A stretch of 14,426 bases of DNA from DAOPXV01 sp035352535 (GTDB lineage Bacteria; Muiribacteriota; UBA9980). Numbering within the stretch: position 1 is the stretch's first letter; each line of letters opens with the position of its first letter. The notes beneath the pieces were generated by a model. That model did not search any database. It was not told the origin of the DNA and saw nothing but the letters and a program-made list of their open reading frames with translations. Shown piece by piece: positions 1 through 7,446 of the stretch. The DNA lies in NCBI GenBank assembly GCA_964545075.1, contig CAZJFS010000112.1, forward strand, positions 1-14,426, read 5' to 3'. A program made the translations under genes and the position numbers.

Positions 1-376
1 TCAGCCATGCCGGCGATGCCGAACCGTCGTCTTCCGCTCCTTCTATTGAATTCGTAAGCGCCCCGCGGCCGCCGGCTATTATACCTATGAACAAACGGTC
101 GCGAACGCCGAAAGTAGGTTTTATCTCGGAAGCATCCAGAACGCCAAGTCTGCCGGAAGTTCCGGCGCCGGCATAAAACACGCGGCCGCCGGTTTGAAGC
201 GTGATGTTAACGAATTCTATTACTTTTTCAATGCTTGCGTGTTCCGCTTTCACGGCTTCCACTACTTTTTTGTCCTCCTCATAAAAAAGCGTCAAAATTT
301 CTGAAGTGGACATAGTGTCGAGGCTGGTCGAGGCCGGATTTCTCATTTCAGTCTTTAATTCGCCATAATTTATCAT
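1..376 (-). CDS. murQ: N-acetylmuramic acid 6-phosphate etherase MurQ (partial, N-terminal part)
   Basis: MurQ is a cytoplasmic SIS-fold enzyme that cleaves the D-lactyl ether of MurNAc-6-phosphate, giving GlcNAc-6-phosphate and D-lactate in cell-wall recycling. About 125 N-terminal residues are visible; the rest lies beyond the left edge. Recognisable family blocks are TEMRNPASTSLDTMST near the N-terminus, the SIS sugar-phosphate loop YAGAGTSGRLGVLDASE, then IIAGGRGALTNSIEGAEDD. The start ATG (374-376) overlaps the stop TGA (373-375) of the upstream kinase as ATGA, which suggests translational coupling; a GGGAGA about 13 bases upstream may add a weak ribosome site. Its place after an ABC importer and a MurNAc/GlcNAc-type kinase supports uptake and breakdown of exogenous or recycled muramic sugars. 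The family call is firm; completeness cannot be judged. Confidence 0.94.
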   Translation of the reverse strand, partial: MINYGELKTEMRNPASTSLDTMSTSEILTLFYEEDKKVVEAVKAEHASIEKVIEFVNITLQTGGRVFYAGAGTSGRLGVLDASEIKPTFGVRDRLFIGIIAGGRGALTNSIEGAEDDGSASPAWL

Positions 377-1386
377 ATTTTCAAAACATCTCCCTTGATT
401 TTTACGGATGCGTTCTCTTTATATTTTTTTATCGAATACGATGCGCAGATTGGCGCGACATCGGAAGGCGCGTCATAAAACTCAAACGTCACGCCGGGGC
501 ATGCCGCGACGATCTTTTTCAAAACAATTTCTCTATAAAATCTTGAGTTTAATATAAGCCCGCCGTTAAAAAGCAGCTGCGCGCCGGAACAGCCGCTGGA
601 AGCGTTCAGTTTTTCAGCGACGTATGAAATGCCGGCCGCGAGATTGGCGGCGGCTTCACAAGTCCCCTTGAAATAAACGCTTTCCGGCATAATGGCCGCC
701 ACGGCTATCATTACGGGCGCGAACGCCGCTATTGAACTTTGAAACCGGTTCCCGTCAAAAGCTAATCCGAAAGGCGTTTTCACATCCTCCAACCCATGTT
801 TTTTTATTATTTCAAATATTTCGCCGGCGGCTTTTTCCGTTTCCTTCTCGACGAGAAAACTTCTGACGAAACGCAGGCCCAGATCGAATGAAGAACCGGG
901 GTCCGATATAAGCGGACCGTAGCCGAACGCGCGCGACGCCGTCGGATTTCCTTTTTTATCCGGCGCGCGGCCGAAAACAACGGAACCGGTTCCGGCTATA
1001 GCTATAATACGGGTCCTTGGCCTTTCCTCAGCGACCCGTGAAAAGTCATCCCAGCGGCTATGAAAAAAGATCTCGTAATCAGCCATTATAAAAAGGGGCG
1101 TTGCCTCCCCGAGCCCTTCGCGAAGGCGACCGGAAAAGCGCTCCAGTTCGGGTCCATTTGAAAATCCTGCGACCGCTGCGGTTACCGCCGCTATATTTTC
1201 AACGGGCCCGAGGCTTTTTATGATGGACATAAAATTATCCGCCGTCTCCAAGCCGCCGGCCGCGGAAATATTGCCGGAAGTCTCAAGCCTGCCGCTGTAT
1301 AAGGTTTTGCCCTCGAAATTCTTGGCGCACGCGGATATTTTAGTGCCTCCGCCATCGAATCCTATAAAAATCTTTTTAAAGCTCAT
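373..1386 (-). CDS. murK: N-acetylglucosamine/N-acetylmuramic acid kinase, BadF/BcrA ATPase family (MurK-like)
   Basis: A 337-residue ASKHA-fold sugar kinase, predicted cytoplasmic and ATP-dependent. Visible landmarks are the phosphate-1 loop FDGGGTK (D11), an Asp in MADYE (D103) where the family carries its catalytic base, the phosphate-2 loop IAGTGSVVFGR (about 130-140), the GYGPLISDPGSSFDLG block (155-170), and a late glycine segment LLFNGGLILN that fits the adenosine site. The family includes GlcNAc kinases and Clostridium MurK, which phosphorylates both MurNAc and GlcNAc at O6; location directly before murQ favours the MurK role, but substrate cannot be read from sequence. I placed the start at the ATG at 1384-1386: it overlaps the permease stop as ATGA and puts the conserved DGGGTK loop at the usual distance. 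The open frame continues upstream to 1596, but that extra 70-residue stretch is basic, unrelated in character, and overlaps the permease gene. Confidence 0.85.
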   Translation of the reverse strand: MSFKKIFIGFDGGGTKISACAKNFEGKTLYSGRLETSGNISAAGGLETADNFMSIIKSLGPVENIAAVTAAVAGFSNGPELERFSGRLREGLGEATPLFIMADYEIFFHSRWDDFSRVAEERPRTRIIAIAGTGSVVFGRAPDKKGNPTASRAFGYGPLISDPGSSFDLGLRFVRSFLVEKETEKAAGEIFEIIKKHGLEDVKTPFGLAFDGNRFQSSIAAFAPVMIAVAAIMPESVYFKGTCEAAANLAAGISYVAEKLNASSGCSGAQLLFNGGLILNSRFYREIVLKKIVAACPGVTFEFYDAPSDVAPICASYSIKKYKENASVKIKGDVLKI

Positions 1387-2213
1387 CCTTTTACGGCTCC
1401 CTCGGTGGCGCCCTTGATTATATATTTCGAGAAAAAGGCGAACATAAAAAATATCGGAACGGCCGATATGACGGCTCCGGCCATTAGCAGACCGTAATCG
1501 ATTATGTGCTGGCCCTGAAGCGTGGCGAGACCGACGGATAAAGTGTAACGGTCCTCCGAAAAAAGAACCAGCAGCGGCCATAAAAAGGCGTTCCATGTCG
1601 CTATGAAAACGAAGGTGCCGAGCGTAGCGAAGACCGGCATCGACATCGGAACGACGATCTTGAAGAAAAGGCCGAACTCGGAACAGCCGTCGATCCTCGC
1701 GGAATCCAGAACGTCATCCGGCAGCGCCTCCATATACTGCTTCACCATGAATATGCCGAACGGCGAAACGAGCGACGGAAGTATGACCGCCCACAAGGTG
1801 TCTATAAGCTTGAGATCGCACACCAGAATAAAGAGCGGAACGCATACTATCTGAGAAGGTATCATCATGACGGCGATGAATATCCAGAATATGCCCTCGC
1901 GCATTACAAAGCGTTTTTTGGCGAGAGCGTAACCGGCCATTCCGTTTATAAGCATTTGAAGAAACGTCACCGCAAGGCATATGATGGCTGAATTGACGAA
2001 CCACGCTACCATCTGCGAATTTTTAAAAAGTTCCGTATAATTCATCGTCGTAAGTTTTGTTATATTCGAAAAAAAAGATATGCTTGAGACCCTTATGTCG
2101 TCGGGGCTTAAAAACGAGGAATACAGCATATAGACGAGGGGAAACAAAGTGAAGAAACCCCACGTCACGAGAAGCGAATACATAAAATATCCGGATATTT
2201 TATTTGTTTTCAT
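1383..2213 (-). CDS. Carbohydrate ABC transporter permease, MalG/UgpE type
   Basis: A 276-residue inner-membrane permease of the CUT1 carbohydrate importer class. About six hydrophobic segments are visible, the first near residues 10-32. The cytoplasmic EAA loop that docks the ATPase is clear around residues 166-189 (ALPDDVLDSARIDGCSEF, then a proline-ending KIVVP). The length is normal for MalG-type subunits. The start chosen is the ATG at 2211-2213; an in-frame TTG immediately before it is less likely. An AAGG six bases upstream may serve as a weak ribosome site. The gene begins 12 bases after the fused binding-protein/permease gene and its stop overlaps the kinase start as ATGA, so the two permeases probably form the heterodimer of one importer. 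No ATPase gene is in the window. Substrate is inferred from the kinase and MurQ downstream to be an amino sugar or muropeptide sugar. Confidence 0.93.
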   Translation of the reverse strand: MKTNKISGYFMYSLLVTWGFFTLFPLVYMLYSSFLSPDDIRVSSISFFSNITKLTTMNYTELFKNSQMVAWFVNSAIICLAVTFLQMLINGMAGYALAKKRFVMREGIFWIFIAVMMIPSQIVCVPLFILVCDLKLIDTLWAVILPSLVSPFGIFMVKQYMEALPDDVLDSARIDGCSEFGLFFKIVVPMSMPVFATLGTFVFIATWNAFLWPLLVLFSEDRYTLSVGLATLQGQHIIDYGLLMAGAVISAVPIFFMFAFFSKYIIKGATEGAVKG

Positions 2214-2225
2214 CAAACGCCTTTT

Positions 2226-4520
2226 TTAATAATAATCGTATTTAAAATACCTGTACTGAACGATCGAGGCCGCGAGTATCACCAGAAAAAGAAGCACCGA
2301 CATAGCCGAAGCCTCTCCGATATTAAGGTTATTAAAAGCCTCCTTGTAGATCCTGTGTATCACGACCTCCGACGAATTGGCCGGCCCGCCTTCCGTCAGC
2401 AGCATGACCGGCGCGAACACCTGCATGGCGTCTATCGTTAAAGTTATCGCCAGAAACATCGTCTGGGGTATCAAAAGTGGCGCGGTTATCTTGAAGAACA
2501 CTTTTACCGGACCCGCGCCGTCGACGGCCGCGGCCTCGAAATAATCCTTCGGAATATTGCACAGCGCGGTCAGATAAATGAGCAGAGCCCCGCCAGGGCC
2601 TTTGAGCACGGTAAAAAGAATTATTGAAAAAAGTGACATTTCGGGTGAAGTAAGCCATTTTACAGGCGCGACGGAGAAAAATTCCAGTATTATGTTTAAA
2701 AGGCCGCTGTTAAAGTCAAATATATATCGCCATACGATGCAGAGAGTGACGATGGAAACGACGCCGGGAAGATAGAACGCGCCTTTAAAAACGGTCTGAA
2801 CGCGTTCGGACAGTTTATATAACATGACCGCCAGAACAAGAGCTATCGCTATATTGGAAGGCACGATAAAAGCGGTATAAATAAGAGTATTAACGGCCGA
2901 ACTCCGAAACACCGTGTCGGACAAGGCATGATAATAATTTTGAAAACCGCAGAGATTATCCAGAATGCCCGTATTGAATTTAAAATCCTGAAAGGATATC
3001 AATATTCCGCGAAACACCGGCATTATAAAAAACGCCGCGAACGCTATGAGCGAAGGCAGCAGGAATAAATAAGCAGCACGCTCGCGGGCGATATCGGCGT
3101 ATAACCGGCGCGGGCTTATCCTGAAAAATCCGAGAATGCCCCATGATATAATTATAAAAAAGATGGTTATCGACCAGAACGAAACAGCCGGAGAAACTTT
3201 CCTCGAAACCGCGCCGGCCATTTTCTTTTCTTCGTATCCGGCTATGATAAGTTTGGCTTTTTTGTCGATTTCGATGCATCCCGCGCGTATCTGTTCTTCG
3301 CTTAAGCCCGGCTCCAGAAGCATTTTCTGGATGGAATTCTTAAGCGCCTCGTCGATCGCCGGAAGAGCCGGATGATTCACGCCAGGGCGTGAATACTCAA
3401 AAAGCGAGAACGCTTTTTTCATCTGAGGAACATCGTCATATATCGAAGAAACGGATCTTCTGGTCGGAAATTGTCCGTAATACTTAAGTATGCGTTGATT
3501 TTCAGCGTTGGTTATAAACCGCGCAAGTTTCAACGCGTGAACGCGTTTTATCTCATCGCGCTGCTTAAAGACGAAATAACCTATAACCGACGATGTGGAA
3601 AGCCCCCTTTCAAGGCCAGCCTTATCAGCATAAGGATACTGCGCGATTTCAAAATCGATCTTTTTTTCCTTCAAAAGCGGCGGCAGCGCCCATATTCCAA
3701 ATGGCGCGGCGGCGATATTCTGCTTTTCCTTGAATCCAAGCCATATATCACGGCTTTTGAGCCCGCCCGTCTCTTGCGAAGAAATGTGGTCTTTATATAT
3801 GGAATCATGCAGGAATTTGACGCCGCGCTCCATTTTCGCGCAATCGACGATGTTGCCGCCGAACCCGAATATGAACGGCAATTCCGAGGTCTGCTCCGCT
3901 TCTATATTAAAACCGAAAGGCCTTATTTTAAGCGCATCGGATATTTTTTTCATTTTTTCAAGAAATTCGGAATACGTCCACAGGCCGTTACGCGGAGGTT
4001 CGACGCCGGCCATTTTAAAAAGTCCCCTGTTTATATAAATATAGTCGGTCTTTTGCGCCCACGGAAATCCGTAAACATGGCCGTTCGCCGAAAAAGCCTC
4101 CAGCGCCTGCGGAAAATAATCCATGCGGTCCGCCGAGGTCAAAAAATCGTCGGCGGCTTCGATCAGCCCCTCCTCTATATATTTCAGAGGGATGTCGGAT
4201 GACGTTATGTCCGGAGGGACGCCCGCGAAAGTGGCTATTTTTATCTTTTCTCCGCCCTGCGCCCAGGTAAGCTTGGTTATAACTATATCCACGCCTGGAT
4301 TTTCAGCCGTATATTTATCGCATATTTCGCGGAGCCATAAAAACCTTTCGTTCGGATTCAACGGATGCGGCACGCGCGGAAAATCCCATATTGAAATGGA
4401 TATTTTACCGCCGGAAGGGGTTTCGCCTGCATGACATGGCGAATTGCCGGCATGATAAATATTGGAAATAATGCATATGAAAAAAATGAAAAACGACAGG
4501 GCTTTCCCTGAAAAGTTCAT
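2226..4520 (-). CDS. Fused extracellular solute-binding protein and MalF/UgpA-type ABC permease
   Basis: One continuous frame of 764 residues joins two parts normally made as separate proteins. Residues 1-31 are a signal-like segment (Lys, long hydrophobic run, SPCHA before a likely cleavage). Residues about 38-432 match a family-1 sugar-binding protein (SISIWDFPR, TAENPGVDIVI, GVPPDITSSDI, YGFPWAQKTDYIYINRGLF). A hydrophobic segment at about 446-466 returns the chain to the membrane, followed by a MalF-type permease (about 480-764) with LFLLPSLIAFAAFFIMPV, ENYYHAL-like FQNYYHAL, and the EAA loop DYFEAAAVDGAGPVKVFFKITAP at 659-681. The frame is open back to 4616, and ATGs at 4572-4574 and 4614-4616 are alternatives. 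I chose the ATG at 4518-4520 because it directly precedes the signal-like sequence and leaves a normal leader after the promoter at 4632-4660; the ribosome site (AGAAG) is weak. The fused binding domain would stay tethered at the outer face of the membrane. Confidence 0.88.
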   Translation of the reverse strand: MNFSGKALSFFIFFICIISNIYHAGNSPCHAGETPSGGKISISIWDFPRVPHPLNPNERFLWLREICDKYTAENPGVDIVITKLTWAQGGEKIKIATFAGVPPDITSSDIPLKYIEEGLIEAADDFLTSADRMDYFPQALEAFSANGHVYGFPWAQKTDYIYINRGLFKMAGVEPPRNGLWTYSEFLEKMKKISDALKIRPFGFNIEAEQTSELPFIFGFGGNIVDCAKMERGVKFLHDSIYKDHISSQETGGLKSRDIWLGFKEKQNIAAAPFGIWALPPLLKEKKIDFEIAQYPYADKAGLERGLSTSSVIGYFVFKQRDEIKRVHALKLARFITNAENQRILKYYGQFPTRRSVSSIYDDVPQMKKAFSLFEYSRPGVNHPALPAIDEALKNSIQKMLLEPGLSEEQIRAGCIEIDKKAKLIIAGYEEKKMAGAVSRKVSPAVSFWSITIFFIIISWGILGFFRISPRRLYADIARERAAYLFLLPSLIAFAAFFIMPVFRGILISFQDFKFNTGILDNLCGFQNYYHALSDTVFRSSAVNTLIYTAFIVPSNIAIALVLAVMLYKLSERVQTVFKGAFYLPGVVSIVTLCIVWRYIFDFNSGLLNIILEFFSVAPVKWLTSPEMSLFSIILFTVLKGPGGALLIYLTALCNIPKDYFEAAAVDGAGPVKVFFKITAPLLIPQTMFLAITLTIDAMQVFAPVMLLTEGGPANSSEVVIHRIYKEAFNNLNIGEASAMSVLLFLVILAASIVQYRYFKYDYY

Positions 4521-4631
4521 TATGCTTCTGTTATATGATCTTAAAACACACGTGAAAAAAGGAAACGTACGCATCAAAACATCCCGAAAAATAAAGTGCT
4601 CTTTTAAAAACGGCATTAAAATTACAGGCTG

Positions 4632-4660
4632 ATTATAACAGAAAAAAACTTTTTTTTCAA
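4632..4660 (-). promoter_or_regulatory. Sigma70-type promoter for the ABC importer/murK/murQ operon
   Basis: On the minus strand, TTGAAA (4655-4660) and a perfect TATAAT (4632-4637) are separated by 17 bases. TG plus one base precedes the -10, making it an extended -10 element. A start site near 4625 is expected, leaving about 105 bases of leader to the chosen ATG at 4520. The spacer is almost entirely an A run followed by G and a T run. The 4521-4701 gap holds this promoter and leader; I see no GC-rich terminator for the upstream gene that ends at 4702. Confidence 0.82.
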
Positions 4661-4701
4661 GGAATTAAAACGCGCATCAAAAATACGGGACAATTATTTT
4701 T

Positions 4702-7086
4702 TCAAGCAGGCGAAGAGTTGATGTATTTTACGAAAGATATCCTGTTGCCGTCGATCATGCCCGGCTCATAGCGAAGCTCATCCACGGATTTTCTGACAAG
4801 AAAAAGGCCCATTCCGCCGATAGCCTGATCAACGGAGGCATCTCCCGTATAGCGGCGCGATATTTTATCGAAATCGAAGGGCCGGCCGTGATCTATTATG
4901 TTTACCTGGATGCCGTTAGGTTTCGCCGAGCCGTTATTTGAAACAGGTATCAGCTCTACCTGGAATGATTCGAGGCTTTTGGGAGCATATGCGTGCATTA
5001 TAACGTTAGTAGCTATTTCATCAAGCGATAATATGACGCTAAAAACCTCCTTTTCGGTAAACCCTATCTGACGGCAGAATTCCTCGGCGCACTGCTTCAT
5101 AGTGTGAAGAACTTCGACGTCAGCCGGAATGCTTATGCGTAATGTCCGGCTTTCCATAAGCACTTTCTCTCCGGGCGCGCGGGCGGAGCTTACGCGAGCG
5201 AGCAAAAGCATAGTTATATCGTCAGATACCGGAGCGCCTTTGCAAAACTCACGAACGCCCTTTAGAACAAGCTGCGAAACATCATGACAGGAAGATGCGG
5301 CCGAACCTTCAAGGCATTTTAAAAGTCCGGCCGTTCCGAACTCGCGGCCGTCGGTGTCCATTGCCTCCGTTATTCCGTCGGTATATAGTACGGCCATTTC
5401 ACGGGGTTCCATAAAAATATCGTTGGCTTCGAAACTTGTATCTTCAAAAGCGCCAAGCGGCGGAGATTTTTTTATTTTCGGCTGATAAAGACTTCCATCC
5501 GGCTTTATAAAGACCGGGGCCGGGTGGCCGGCTGAAACCAGCCTTAAAAGACCCGTTTTAAAGAAATATTCGCCGTATAAAAGCGTAACGAACATGCACG
5601 AATCGTTATTTCTGGCCAGCATGTAATTGACGCGCCTCAAAACTTCCGCGGGCTGGTATCCCCGCTCAGCGATCTCGAGAACCAGCGTTCTGGTCATGGC
5701 CATAAATATGGATGAGGGAGCGCCCTTCCCGGCGACATCGGCGACGACTATCCCGACCCGTTCGTCCGACAGCCTGAAAAAATCATAATAATCCCCGCCG
5801 ACCTCGAGAGCGGGTTCCGTCAGGCCGTAGAGATCCATATCTTTTACCAGGTCGGGAAATGGCGGAAATTTTTTCTGAAGTATGCTCTGCTGTATTTCCG
5901 CCGCTATCTGAAGTTCCTGTTGAAACCGCTCTTTTTGAGATGTAGTTGTCTTGAGATCGTCCATCTGCCTGATAATGGCTTCGCCCATAGTGTTGAACGC
6001 CTTCGAAAGCTCGCGCATCTCCTCCGGCCCGCTTTGCTCGTCTATATTTTCCGCGAAATTACCCTCGGAGTAGCTCTGAGCCTGAGAAACCAGCCTTACG
6101 ATAGGCGAAGTTACGCTTTGCGATATCAGCAGGATTATTATGGAAAACACCGCCACGGCCGTTATCGAAAGAAACATTACATTAGACCTTAATTCCGCGA
6201 GCGGCGCGAACACCTCCGCGCTCGGATATATTACGACCAGAATCCAGTCGGTGGATTTCACGGGCGTGGTCGTCATCCACACCTGCTTTTTAGTGAACGG
6301 CTCCACGCATTCAAAAAAATTAGGCGCCGAAGCCTTCAGATTTTCAGCGAACTGAATATAATCTTTATCTCCGCTTTCCTCTGCCATCTTCCACACGGAC
6401 TTGCTCGACAAAAGTTCGGCCCTCGGATGAGCTATGAAATAACCTTTTGAGGTTATTATGAAAGAATAGCCGCTCTCGCCCGCGCGAAGCGATTTTGAGC
6501 GCATAACGAACTCGTCGAGCGTTATATCGACCGTCGTCACGCCTATAAATGTCGAACCACGAGCGATAGGCGCCGAGTATGTCACCATGAGCGCATTGCC
6601 CCCGCCCTTATCGAAATAAGGCTCGCTCCAACGGCCCGCGCCGAAAAGCAGAGGCTGCTGATACCAATCCCATTTTCGGTAATTATAATCATTAGCGGCC
6701 AATGAAGAAAGTTCGACGGTTTCCGTCGAGCGGCAGGCATAGGGCGCGAATTCGCCCAGTTCGCACTTATCGGGATCGAACGCGGCGGCGGCGCCGTAAA
6801 AATCGTTGTTCTGTTCGACGGTTTTTTTTATGAGAGCGGTCACATATTCTTTTTTCACGGAATCTAAAAGACCTATCGCCGCGGCATTGGCCTCGGCGAT
6901 CTTGCGCGCGGCCTTTATAAGCGAATACATTTCCTTGGAATAGGACCGGGCGAGGCTCGTCGCTTCCCGGCTTATCTGATCGAGAAGAACGAACTCGCTT
7001 ATCTTGAAACTCACATAGATAAGCACCCATGAAATAAGTATTATGGAAGGGATCAATACTAAAAGGAGCCTGTATTTTATCTTCAT
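4702..7086 (-). CDS. Transmembrane Cache-HAMP sensor with SpoIIE/RsbU PP2C phosphatase and RsbW-like HATPase domain
   Basis: A 794-residue sensor and switch protein. In order: TM helix 7-27; extracytoplasmic double-Cache-like region about 30-290 (FYGAAAAFDPDK, GGNALMVTYSAPI, IGVTTVDITLDEF); TM helix about 300-322; HAMP about 323-375 including SKAFNTMGEA; helical linker with ELQIAAEIQQSIL at about 391-403; PP2C/SpoIIE phosphatase about 404-632; and a GHKL serine-kinase-type ATPase about 648-790. Phosphatase metal ligands are seen in GGDYYDF (D432, D435), VVADVAGKG (D450), YTDGITEA (D570) and SDDIT (D622/D623). ATPase motifs are the N box LDEIATNVIMHAY (E690, N694), IDHGRPFDF (D732) and GGMGLFLV (757-764). 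The family logic is that the phosphatase dephosphorylates a STAS protein while the kinase domain phosphorylates it, and a STAS gene ends immediately before this ATG (TAA then ATG, no gap). No strong ribosome site is seen, so coupling to STAS translation is likely. Both enzymatic halves look intact. Confidence 0.93.
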   Translation of the reverse strand: MKIKYRLLLVLIPSIILISWVLIYVSFKISEFVLLDQISREATSLARSYSKEMYSLIKAARKIAEANAAAIGLLDSVKKEYVTALIKKTVEQNNDFYGAAAAFDPDKCELGEFAPYACRSTETVELSSLAANDYNYRKWDWYQQPLLFGAGRWSEPYFDKGGGNALMVTYSAPIARGSTFIGVTTVDITLDEFVMRSKSLRAGESGYSFIITSKGYFIAHPRAELLSSKSVWKMAEESGDKDYIQFAENLKASAPNFFECVEPFTKKQVWMTTTPVKSTDWILVVIYPSAEVFAPLAELRSNVMFLSITAVAVFSIIILLISQSVTSPIVRLVSQAQSYSEGNFAENIDEQSGPEEMRELSKAFNTMGEAIIRQMDDLKTTTSQKERFQQELQIAAEIQQSILQKKFPPFPDLVKDMDLYGLTEPALEVGGDYYDFFRLSDERVGIVVADVAGKGAPSSIFMAMTRTLVLEIAERGYQPAEVLRRVNYMLARNNDSCMFVTLLYGEYFFKTGLLRLVSAGHPAPVFIKPDGSLYQPKIKKSPPLGAFEDTSFEANDIFMEPREMAVLYTDGITEAMDTDGREFGTAGLLKCLEGSAASSCHDVSQLVLKGVREFCKGAPVSDDITMLLLARVSSARAPGEKVLMESRTLRISIPADVEVLHTMKQCAEEFCRQIGFTEKEVFSVILSLDEIATNVIMHAYAPKSLESFQVELIPVSNNGSAKPNGIQVNIIDHGRPFDFDKISRRYTGDASVDQAIGGMGLFLVRKSVDELRYEPGMIDGNRISFVKYINSSPA

Positions 7087-7413
7087 TTATTCGATGGAAA
7101 GTATGTCCTCGGTCTTTTGAAATATTTTAAATATCCTGGTAAATGATGACATTTCAAAAACCTGCATTACGATCCTGTTGGGATTTATTATGACAATATT
7201 GCCCGAATTCTGCTTGAACGCGGTTATTAAAACGCTGAGGCCTGAACTGTTTATATAATCCACTTTTGAAAAATCGAGAGCGATATGCGTGACGCCGCCG
7301 GCGATCATATCGTTAACATGTTTTCCGAATTCGGGGGCGGAAATGGTGTCGATCTTTCCAAACAACGCGATAACTTTCCATTTTCCGCAATCATTGTACT
7401 GCTTGATCTCCAT
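7087..7413 (-). CDS. STAS-domain anti-sigma factor antagonist (RsbV/SpoIIAA-like)
   Basis: A 108-residue single STAS domain. The core runs LFGKIDTISAPEFGKHV, then IALDFSKVDYINSSGLSVL, with the phosphoacceptor expected at S56 in the NSSGL turn; the residue before it is Asn55 where SpoIIAA and RsbV have Asp. The cytoplasmic family role is to bind and sequester a GHKL anti-sigma kinase when unphosphorylated and to release it when phosphorylated. The next gene encodes both a PP2C phosphatase and a GHKL kinase domain, the exact enzymes expected to act on this Ser, and there is no intergenic base between them. Start is ATG 7411-7413, set by a GGAG (7421-7424) seven bases upstream. No sigma factor is encoded in the window, so the final output of the switch, a sigma factor or another partner, is unknown. 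Confidence 0.92.
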   Translation of the reverse strand: MEIKQYNDCGKWKVIALFGKIDTISAPEFGKHVNDMIAGGVTHIALDFSKVDYINSSGLSVLITAFKQNSGNIVIINPNRIVMQVFEMSSFTRIFKIFQKTEDILSIE

Positions 7414-7446
7414 TTTAACGCTCCATTCCTTTAAATTTATTAAATA

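Noticed and set aside
1387..1596. N-terminal extension of the kinase frame by 70 residues upstream of the ATG at 1386
   Set aside because: It overlaps the permease gene in another frame, is Arg-rich and unlike the kinase family, and the ATGA overlap start places the DGGGTK loop correctly.
3471..4202. A 243-codon plus-strand open frame
   Set aside because: It is antisense to the well-conserved solute-binding domain, has no ribosome site that I can see, and its translation shows no recognisable domain.
4521..4616. N-terminal extension of the fused binding protein/permease to the ATG at 4616
   Set aside because: The predicted transcription start near 4625 would leave only about nine bases of leader with no ribosome site, and the signal-like sequence begins at the ATG at 4520. 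The ATG at 4574 remains possible.
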